Below, in pieces: positions 50,787 to 58,231 of a stretch of DNA of 64,000 nt. This stretch comes from Segatella copri (GTDB lineage: Bacteria > Bacteroidota > Bacteroidia > Bacteroidales > Bacteroidaceae): NCBI RefSeq assembly GCF_026015295.1, contig NZ_JAPDUW010000001.1, positions 3,185,501 to 3,249,500 on the forward strand, written 5' to 3'. Within the stretch, counting starts at the first letter, position 1. Every line of letters begins with the position of its first letter. A program made the translations under genes and the position numbers. A model generated the notes under the pieces. That model made no database searches, was not told the origin of the DNA, and saw nothing but the letters and a program-made list of their open reading frames with translations.

Positions 50787-52105
50787 CACTAGTGTCCCGT
50801 TAAAACGAGACGATTATTAAATAAGTTATTAATACTCAAAAGTTTACGGACTTTTTATAGTGTATTCGATTTGATTTTGTATCTTTGCACGCATATTTAA
50901 AATACGTGTGCGATGAACAAAGGCAAAACTATATTCTCTCAGATTATGTCACTTATACCAGAACGTGATTTCAAAACTTGTGTAGACCGTTATAAGGGAA
51001 ACTACAGAGCAAGAGACTTCTCTTGCAAAGACCAATTCCTAGTAATGAGCTATGCTCAATTAACAGGTCGTGATAGTCTTCGAGATATAGAAAACTGCCT
51101 TACGGCACTCTCCAGCAAACTTTACCATTGTGGTATTAGTTATGCTGTACCACGTAATACTCTAGCAAAAGCTAACGAGAAGCGAGATTGGCATATCTAT
51201 AAAGATTTTGCAGACGTTCTTTTGAAAAAAGTACGTCCTCTTTATGTCAAAGACAAGTTCAGATTAGACCTAGACAACATGGTATATGCTTTTGATAGCA
51301 GTACTATAAGTCTGTGTCTCAAATTATGTCCTTGGGCAAAGTATCACAAAAACAAAGGTGGCATCAAAATGCACACATTAGTCGATTTGCGAGGAAATCT
51401 TCCAGTCTCAGTTTATTTGACTTCTGCATCAGTTAATGATGTAAAAGCTCTTGATGATCTCTACATAGAACCTTCTGCTATCTATTTGATGGACAGAGGA
51501 TATGTAGATTTCAACAGACTCTTCAAGTTGATAACTAAGAAGAATGCATTCTTTGTTACTAGGGCAAAAGATAACATGCTTTTTGAAGTTGTATCAGAAG
51601 CCGAAGTTGACAAGAGTACTGGTATCATTTCTGATGAACGTATCAAATTAACAGGACTACATACTGCCAAATGGTATCCTGAAGAACTTAGAATGATAAC
51701 CTATGAGGACTATGCAACAAGTAAGGTGTATAGGTTTCTCACAAACAACATGGAATATGAAGCGCTTACCATATCTGAATTATATAGGGAAAGATGGAAC
51801 GTGGAACTTTACTTTAAATGGATTAAGCAACACCTTCACATCAAATCCTTTTATGGAACTTCCGAGAATGCCATATATCTGCAAATCTGGATTGCCATAT
51901 GCACATACTTGCTTTTAGCTTATGCAAAGAAAGTGATGCACATAGATCAATCGCTACACACTATTTCAAAGAACGTGGGTCTATTCCTTACGGACAAGAC
52001 TCCTTTAAATGAATTGTTTAACAAAGCTGTTCCAACAGAAGAGACGGAGGATTGGCTATATCCTAGCCTTTTCAGGCCCGATGATTTCTAAACGGGACAG
52101 CAGTG
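50787..52105 (+). mobile_element. IS4-family insertion sequence (1,319 bp)
   Basis: Ends CACTAGTGTCCCGTT and, inverted, CACTGCTGTCCCGTT (13 of 15 match). Flanked by a 9-bp target duplication. It contains one intact transposase gene. It is inserted in the leader of the right susC, 32 bp before its start codon. Comparing with the intact left leader defines both ends exactly. Confidence 0.95.
50913..52091 (+). CDS. IS4-family DDE transposase
   Basis: 392 residues with an N-terminal DUF4372-type domain (IFSQIMSLIPERDFKTCVD), then a DDE core: AFDSST (~122), LMDRGYVDF, and the IS4 signature Y-x2-R-x3-E-x6-K in YRERWNVELYFKWIK near residue 290. A TATCTTTG box at 50880-50887 lies 25 bp before the ATG. 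There is no terminator between the stop and the right susC, so transposase transcripts may continue into susC. Confidence 0.95.
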   Translation: MNKGKTIFSQIMSLIPERDFKTCVDRYKGNYRARDFSCKDQFLVMSYAQLTGRDSLRDIENCLTALSSKLYHCGISYAVPRNTLAKANEKRDWHIYKDFADVLLKKVRPLYVKDKFRLDLDNMVYAFDSSTISLCLKLCPWAKYHKNKGGIKMHTLVDLRGNLPVSVYLTSASVNDVKALDDLYIEPSAIYLMDRGYVDFNRLFKLITKKNAFFVTRAKDNMLFEVVSEAEVDKSTGIISDERIKLTGLHTAKWYPEELRMITYEDYATSKVYRFLTNNMEYEALTISELYRERWNVELYFKWIKQHLHIKSFYGTSENAIYLQIWIAICTYLLLAYAKKVMHIDQSLHTISKNVGLFLTDKTPLNELFNKAVPTEETEDWLYPSLFRPDDF

Positions 52106-52114
52106 ATATTTATT
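52106..52114. repeat. 9-bp target-site duplication, right copy
   Basis: ATATTTATT, the partner of 50778-50786. Confidence 0.93.
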
Positions 52115-52137
52115 AATTAATTAAACGAGAGAGATTT

Positions 52138-55100
52138 ATGGAAAAAAGACTCATGACGTTTATTGCCTGCCTCTTCCTTAGTTTAGGAATGGCGTTGGCG
52201 CAAACTCAAGTTTCCGGTAAAGTAACCTCTGCAGAGGATGGTGAGCCAATCATTGGTGCATCTATCAAAGTAGTGGGTACAAAGACCGGTGCGGTTACCG
52301 ACATTGAAGGTAACTTCTCATTAACCGCTCCAGAAGGAGCAAAACTGGAGATTTCATATATTGGTATGAATTCCCAAACTGTTAAGGCAGGTTCTAACAT
52401 GAAGATTGTTTTGAATCCTGACAATAAGACTTTGGACGAAGTCGTTGTTGTGGCTTATGGTACTGCAAAGAAGAGTGCCTTTACAGGTTCAGCAGCTGTC
52501 ATGAAAACAGAAGATATTGCAAAGGTTGCAGACTCAAACCCAGTTCAGGCTTTGACAGGTAAAGTTTCTGGTGTACAGATTAACACGCAAACTGGTCAGC
52601 CAGGTGTTGAAAATTTCAAAATCCGTATTCGAGGTATCAGTTCAATCAATGCTGGTAGCACCCCATTGGTTATTGTCGATGGTTCTCCTTGGGATGGAGA
52701 CATGAATGATATCAACCCTAACGATATTGCTTCTATGACAGTATTGAAGGATGCTGCTTCTGCCGCTCTTTATGGTGCTCGTGGTGCCAATGGTGTAGTC
52801 ATCATCACAACAAAGACTGGCAAGGAAGGTTCTTCATCAATCACCGTAGATGCAAAGTGGGGTTCAAACTCACGTGCTACACAGGATTACAAATATGTCA
52901 AGAGCCCTGCTAAATATTATGAGACTTGGTACAAGGGCCTTTACAATTACGCAAAGGCACAAGGTATGGGCAACGAGTCTGCTGTAGCATGGGCAAACGA
53001 GAACCTTTGCTCTGATAACGATTACGGATTGGGTTACAACGTATATACCGTACCAGATGGTCAATATCTGATTGGCTCTAATGGTAGAATCAACCCTAAC
53101 GCTACACTAGGTCGTGTTTATAACTACCAAGGTCAGGACTTCATGATTACTCCAGATGACTGGACTGATGCCACATATCAGAACAGTTTGCGTCAGGAGT
53201 ATGCAATCACTGCAACCGGAAGCACAGATAAATCTTCTTTTTATGGTTCTGCCAACTATTTGAGCAATGATGGTATCACAAAAGCTTCTAATTACAAGCG
53301 TTTTACTGGTCGTTTGAAGGCAGACTTTCAGTTGCGCCCATGGTTGAAGATGGGTGGTAACTTCAGCTACTCACATGCCAACACCAACTATCTCAGTACA
53401 GATGATGATGGAGCAGCAGGTTCATCAGGCAACGTGTTTGCCTTAACAACTGTAGCTCCAATTTATCCTCTGTATGTACGCGATGGCAAAGGTAATATCC
53501 TCTACAACTCGGAGGCTAAGCTTAATGTATACGACTATGGAGATGGAGAAGTTAATGGAATGATACGTCCATATATTTCACAGGCAAACCCATTAAGTTC
53601 CAACCAACTTGACACTCATAATCAGGAGAGCAACACATTTAATGCTGTAGGTTTCGCAGAGATTCGCTTCTTGAACGATTTCAAGTTCACATCTACAAAT
53701 AGCGTAATGGACTCTGAGGCTCGTTCAACATTAACAACCAACCCTTATTATGGTCAGTATGCAGCATCAAATGGTCAGGTAACAAAGGCTCATACACGTA
53801 GATGGTCTTACAACTATCAGCAGTTGCTGGATTGGCATCATGCATTTGACAAGCATGATGTTGACATCATGTTGGGTCATGAGTATTATCGTACTCGTTA
53901 TCAGTCTCTCGATGCATACAAAACCAACATGTATTCATTCGATATTCCAGAACTTTCAGCAGCAGTGAATGCCGGTTCTGCAGACTCTTATTCAGATGAC
54001 TATAATACAGAAGGTTGGTTTGGTCGTGTACAATACAACTATGCAGAAAAGTACTTCGGTTCTGTATCTTACCGTCGTGACGCCTCTTCACGTTTTGCAC
54101 CAGAGAACCGTTGGGGTAATTTCTGGTCATTCGGTGCAGCATGGTTAATTTCTAAGGAAAAATTCTTCAATGTATCTTGGATAGATGAGTTGAAATTAAA
54201 GGCTTCCTATGGTGAGCAGGGTAATGACAACATCCAAGACCCAGACTATGGATGGGATCGCTACCTCTACCAGAATACCTATGATGTTGTGAACTCTAAT
54301 GGACAGCCATCATTGGTTCCTAAGACTATGGGTAATAGAGATATCACATGGGAAAAGGGTGGCAACTTCAATGCCGGTATCGACTTCAGTTTGTTCAGAA
54401 GTCGTTTGACAGGTAGCATTGAGTACTTCTATCGTAAGACTACAGATATGTTATTCTACTTCCCATTACCAACTTCTTTTGGTTATGGTGGTTATTATGC
54501 AAACATTGGTGATATGCGCAACTCTGGTTTTGAGTTCACTTTCGATGGAACTATCATCAAGACCAAGGACTTGACATGGGGAATCAACTTGAACCTTACC
54601 ACTTACGGCAACAAGATTACCCGTTTGCCTGAAGAACGTAAGACTGCAACCGTTGATGGTATTAGAGGTTATGCTTCTGGCAACTATTTTATCGGTGAAG
54701 GCAAGGCACTTTACAACTGGTATATGCCAAAGTATGCAGGCGTGGATCCCGAAACAGGTGTAGCTCTTTACTGGAAAGACGTAAAGGATGCTAATGGAAA
54801 CGTAACAGGCGAAGAAAAAACCGACAAGTACTCTGAAGCTACAGAGCACCTTTGTGGTACTGCCCTTGCTCCAGTATATGGAGGTTTCGGAACAAACTTA
54901 ACCTGGAAGGGACTTGATGTGTCAGTAAACTTTACCTATCAGATTGGTGGTAAGGTATATGATAGTACATACGCATCAGCTATGAAACTTGACAATGGTC
55001 ATATTTTCCACGCTGATATGCTGAATGCTTGGAGCGAAGACAATAAAGGCTCTAATATTCCACGTATCCAGTTCAACGACACATACACAGCGTCACAGTC

Positions 55101-55347
55101 TGATCGTTTCTTGACAAACGCATCATATTTGACACTTCAGGACTTCACTATTGGTTATTCTTTGCCAAAGCAGTTGATTCAGAGTATCGGTCTTACTAAA
55201 GTTCGTCTTTACGTACAAGGCAACAATCTCTGGTTGTGGTCAAAGCGTCAGGGTCTTGACCCACGTCAGTCTATCTCAGGTGAAACAACTGCTGCATATT
55301 ATTCACCAATCCGCACTATCTCTGGTGGTGTATCAGTTTCATTCTAA
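52138..55347 (+). CDS. SusC/RagA-family TonB-dependent transporter (right, OFF orientation and IS-interrupted leader)
   Basis: 1,069 residues with the same signal peptide as the left SusC, a carboxypeptidase-regulatory-like domain, a plug (~115-225, with IRIRGISSINAGSTP and YGARGANGVVIITTK) and a beta-barrel ending ISGGVSVSF. Beyond codon ~35 it diverges from the left SusC. In this orientation no consensus promoter lies on its side of the invertible segment, and the insertion sequence separates the recombination site from the gene. Expression may depend on readthrough from the transposase. It heads a three-gene operon with SusD and a lipoprotein. Confidence 0.95.
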   Translation: MEKRLMTFIACLFLSLGMALAQTQVSGKVTSAEDGEPIIGASIKVVGTKTGAVTDIEGNFSLTAPEGAKLEISYIGMNSQTVKAGSNMKIVLNPDNKTLDEVVVVAYGTAKKSAFTGSAAVMKTEDIAKVADSNPVQALTGKVSGVQINTQTGQPGVENFKIRIRGISSINAGSTPLVIVDGSPWDGDMNDINPNDIASMTVLKDAASAALYGARGANGVVIITTKTGKEGSSSITVDAKWGSNSRATQDYKYVKSPAKYYETWYKGLYNYAKAQGMGNESAVAWANENLCSDNDYGLGYNVYTVPDGQYLIGSNGRINPNATLGRVYNYQGQDFMITPDDWTDATYQNSLRQEYAITATGSTDKSSFYGSANYLSNDGITKASNYKRFTGRLKADFQLRPWLKMGGNFSYSHANTNYLSTDDDGAAGSSGNVFALTTVAPIYPLYVRDGKGNILYNSEAKLNVYDYGDGEVNGMIRPYISQANPLSSNQLDTHNQESNTFNAVGFAEIRFLNDFKFTSTNSVMDSEARSTLTTNPYYGQYAASNGQVTKAHTRRWSYNYQQLLDWHHAFDKHDVDIMLGHEYYRTRYQSLDAYKTNMYSFDIPELSAAVNAGSADSYSDDYNTEGWFGRVQYNYAEKYFGSVSYRRDASSRFAPENRWGNFWSFGAAWLISKEKFFNVSWIDELKLKASYGEQGNDNIQDPDYGWDRYLYQNTYDVVNSNGQPSLVPKTMGNRDITWEKGGNFNAGIDFSLFRSRLTGSIEYFYRKTTDMLFYFPLPTSFGYGGYYANIGDMRNSGFEFTFDGTIIKTKDLTWGINLNLTTYGNKITRLPEERKTATVDGIRGYASGNYFIGEGKALYNWYMPKYAGVDPETGVALYWKDVKDANGNVTGEEKTDKYSEATEHLCGTALAPVYGGFGTNLTWKGLDVSVNFTYQIGGKVYDSTYASAMKLDNGHIFHADMLNAWSEDNKGSNIPRIQFNDTYTASQSDRFLTNASYLTLQDFTIGYSLPKQLIQSIGLTKVRLYVQGNNLWLWSKRQGLDPRQSISGETTAAYYSPIRTISGGVSVSF

Positions 55348-55370
55348 CAAACTAAAAGATAACATAGAAT

Positions 55371-56966
55371 ATGAAAAGATTTCATAAATATATATTAGGA
55401 GCTAGCCTCTTGTCTATCGCACTTGTAACTACAAGTTGCGAAGACGAGACTGAGCCAACACACTTTGCAACCCAAGATCAAGCAAGTGCGTCAAGTGCTG
55501 CCACAAGAGCATTGGTATATGCAATGCCAGCATATTTCAATCATATAGATGAAAGTCTCATAGATGAAAAAAATTGGCATGGAGCATTCGGCTATGGTGC
55601 CATGATGATTATCCGTGATTTGCAAACTGGCGACCGTTCTATTGGTACAAAATATAATGGTCACTTTAAAAATTATGCATGCGATCAGTACATGGGCAAG
55701 CGTTATATCTACGCAAACTACCCTTGGAGTTATTACTATGGCTTTATCTTGACTACCAACAAGGTTATTGCAGCCATAGACCTTAACAATTGTACAGATG
55801 ATCAGAAAGGCTACTACGGCATTGCCAGTGCTTTCCGTGCATTCTGTTATCTTGACTTAGCTCGTACTTACGAGTTCCTTGACAACAAGAAAGTTAAGTC
55901 GGTAAATGAAAACGGAAAGGATGTTGCTGGTCTTACTGTTCCTATCATAACAGACGCAATTAGCGAGAACGATGCACGCAAAAATCCACGTGCAACACGT
56001 GCTGATATGGCAAAGTTCATTGAGGACGATTTGAACAAAGCAGAAGAATACATTAAGTTTTCAACAGAAAAAACAAACATCTTGCCAGACCTCGCGTGTG
56101 TTTATGGTTTAAAGGCACGCCTTTATATGTGGCTTGAAGACTATACGAATGCTGCTAAGTATGCAAAACTGGCATTCACTACAACATCTTCAAAGCCAAT
56201 GACTGAGTCGGACTGTCTTGATGCTCAAAAAGGTTTCAATGACCTATCAAAGTGGATGTGGGGCGCAAAACAGACATCTGAAGATGATGCCGTTAAAACA
56301 GGTATCGTAAACTGGACTTCATGGGCATGTAATGAAACAACATTTGGTTATGCCGGTGTTGGTGCATATAACTTAATTGACGCCAATCTCTATAGCCAGA
56401 TTGATGATAAGGACTTCAGAAAGAAGGAATTTATCGGTCCTAATGGTCCTTCAAAAGACCAGAAGATTTTGACCAAATTGCAACAAGCTTACGCATCAAT
56501 TAAGTTCCGTCCTAATGAAGGTAATGCAGATTCTTATCAGACTGGTGCAGCATCAGCTTATCCTATCATGCGTATAGAAGAAATGTATTTTATCTGGGCT
56601 GAAGCAGAAGCTCATCTTGATGCCGCTAAGGGTAAGGAAGACTTGATTGAAGTTATGACTACCAAATTGAAGCGTAACCCAGATTATGCATTTACCGGAA
56701 CGACAACAGAAGAAGTTGTAAACGAAATCGTAAAGCAGAAGCGAATCGAGCTATTTGGTGAAGGTCAGACATTCTTCGACATCAAGCGTCTTAACATGTC
56801 AGTAGATCGCACATATAATGGAAACAACTGGATTCCATTGGCTCGACTCAAGACAGATGGTCGTCCTGCATGGATGAACTGGGTTATTCCTCAGAATGAG
56901 GAGAAGAATAACTCTGCACTGGCAGATTACAATAACCCAGACCCTTCTGATGTATACACAAAGTAA
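55371..56966 (+). CDS. SusD/RagB-family outer-membrane lipoprotein
   Basis: 531 residues with lipobox LVTTSCE. The helical region includes GIASAFRAFCYLDLARTYEF and the C-terminal domain IVKQKRIELFGEGQTFFDIK, both SusD hallmarks. It starts 23 bp after the right SusC and would act as its substrate-binding lid. The ligand is unknown; it differs substantially from the left SusD. Confidence 0.93.
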   Translation: MKRFHKYILGASLLSIALVTTSCEDETEPTHFATQDQASASSAATRALVYAMPAYFNHIDESLIDEKNWHGAFGYGAMMIIRDLQTGDRSIGTKYNGHFKNYACDQYMGKRYIYANYPWSYYYGFILTTNKVIAAIDLNNCTDDQKGYYGIASAFRAFCYLDLARTYEFLDNKKVKSVNENGKDVAGLTVPIITDAISENDARKNPRATRADMAKFIEDDLNKAEEYIKFSTEKTNILPDLACVYGLKARLYMWLEDYTNAAKYAKLAFTTTSSKPMTESDCLDAQKGFNDLSKWMWGAKQTSEDDAVKTGIVNWTSWACNETTFGYAGVGAYNLIDANLYSQIDDKDFRKKEFIGPNGPSKDQKILTKLQQAYASIKFRPNEGNADSYQTGAASAYPIMRIEEMYFIWAEAEAHLDAAKGKEDLIEVMTTKLKRNPDYAFTGTTTEEVVNEIVKQKRIELFGEGQTFFDIKRLNMSVDRTYNGNNWIPLARLKTDGRPAWMNWVIPQNEEKNNSALADYNNPDPSDVYTK

Positions 56967-56990
56967 TTATAATTCGTAAAACAAGAAATT

Positions 56991-57779
56991 ATGAACAAAT
57001 TGATGAAATATAGCTGTTTCGCAATCATGGCATTGTCAGCATTGACATTTACTGCTTGTACAGAAGATTATGATTACGATCCATACACTAATGTAGAAAA
57101 CTCAGGTTTTTACTTTACAGAAGCCAGTGACAGAGCATTGTTCTACCCAGAGGATACCAAGAGTATCACTGTAGAGGTTTGCAGAGCTGAAAGTGAGTCA
57201 AAGGAAGCTGCTACAGTTCAGCTTTCAGCGAGTTCAAATCTAGTTACACTTCCTTCTGAAGTATCATTTGCTGCTGGTGAAAGCAAGAAAGAAATAACTA
57301 TTCCTGTTGCAAACACACCAGGCATACATGACGTAGATATTACCATCGCAAATGAAAAGGACAAGTTTGCATATGGTCCTGTCACATATTCTCAAAGAAT
57401 CATTGTTTGTGGAGAGAAATTGTCTGGTGTATTTACCTCACAACAATTAAAAACAACAAAAAATGTAGTTGTATACAAACTAGGGAATGACGGATACGAC
57501 ATTAAAGATTGCTATGAGGAAGGTAATGATATCGTTTTCTCTCTAGACAAAGAAAGCAACATTATTGTTGATGAACAGCTAGCTTGGAATCATCAGAAGT
57601 ATGGACCTGTATACGTAGAAGACTACGAAAGCAGTTTAGGAGTTTATCCAGGCAGTAAAGATTACCAAGGATACAGCGGTTATGACTCTGAGTCTGATAC
57701 ATATTACTTGACTTTGAAACACTATTGTGCTGCTGGTGCTTTCGGTAATTTCAGTGAAACATTGAAAATCTCAAGATAA
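56991..57779 (+). CDS. surface lipoprotein with Calx-beta-like domain, third gene of the right SusCD operon
   Basis: 262 residues with lipobox LTFTACT. Residues ~40-130 form a beta-sandwich-like region with VEVCRAESESKEAATVQL and VSFAAGESKKEITIPV, as in Calx-beta or DUF4843-type surface lipoproteins. The C-terminal half is unfamiliar. It lies 24 bp after susD and is probably an extra binding protein at the cell surface. The left SusCD operon has no matching third gene. Confidence 0.75.
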   Translation: MNKLMKYSCFAIMALSALTFTACTEDYDYDPYTNVENSGFYFTEASDRALFYPEDTKSITVEVCRAESESKEAATVQLSASSNLVTLPSEVSFAAGESKKEITIPVANTPGIHDVDITIANEKDKFAYGPVTYSQRIIVCGEKLSGVFTSQQLKTTKNVVVYKLGNDGYDIKDCYEEGNDIVFSLDKESNIIVDEQLAWNHQKYGPVYVEDYESSLGVYPGSKDYQGYSGYDSESDTYYLTLKHYCAAGAFGNFSETLKISR

Positions 57780-57806
57780 AAGCATTGTTTCATTAACTAT
57801 ATAATT

Positions 57807-57857
57807 AAGGTGTATCCTTATTGCTCAACACAATGGGCAAAGGGATACACCTTTTTC
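57807..57857 (+). terminator. terminator of the right SusCD operon
   Basis: AAGGTGTATCC pairs with GGATACACCTT, with partial inner pairing (TTGC/GCAA), followed by a T run. Confidence 0.8.
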
Positions 57858-57889
57858 TTTTTATTTATCTCCCTCTCTCTCAAACATTT

Positions 57890-58018
57890 TCAACCATACA
57901 GGTCGAATTCTTTCAGTAGCCAAGTCTTGCCAACTTGTCTTGCACCTTCCAGTATGAGTGGCTTCCTTCCGTGACTGTCTTTCCATTTTAACAATTGGGA
58001 TATAAGTAGTCTTTCCAT
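57890..58018 (-). pseudogene. 5' remnant of an ATPase gene
   Basis: The minus strand reads MERLLISQLLKWKDSHGRK, then PLILEGARQVGKTWLLKEF and a stop after 42 residues. GARQVGKTW is the Walker A motif of DUF4143-type ATPases, which are normally ~380-430 residues. The promoter box is intact (reverse TATCTTTG near 58040), but everything after the P-loop is gone. The breakpoint carries a 20-bp sequence also found at 40156-40175. Confidence 0.75.
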
Positions 58019-58110
58019 ACGCTAAAAATTATGTTTTGGCAAAGATACTAATAAACAGTGAATTACGCAAGGAAAATCACATTTTCCTAAGGAGTTTTAG
58101 GGGTTAAAAT

Positions 58111-58216
58111 CGAGAATTCTGTCGTAATCTCAGAAAAAAAGCAAGATTACGACAACTTTTAAACGAGAAATCTGTCGTAATCTCGATAAAAAAGTGAGAT
58201 TACGACAGATTTTCAT
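58111..58216. repeat. two 53-bp units, each with a CTGTCGTAATCTC hairpin
   Basis: Units start at 58111 and 58164. In the second, CTGTCGTAATCTC (58172-58184) pairs perfectly with GAGATTACGACAG (58196-58208); in the first 11 bp pair. No T run follows the stems in either direction, so this is not a simple terminator for the xylanase gene. 57858-58231 holds no intact gene. Confidence 0.8.
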
Positions 58217-58231
58217 GAATTTTCTTTTTAA

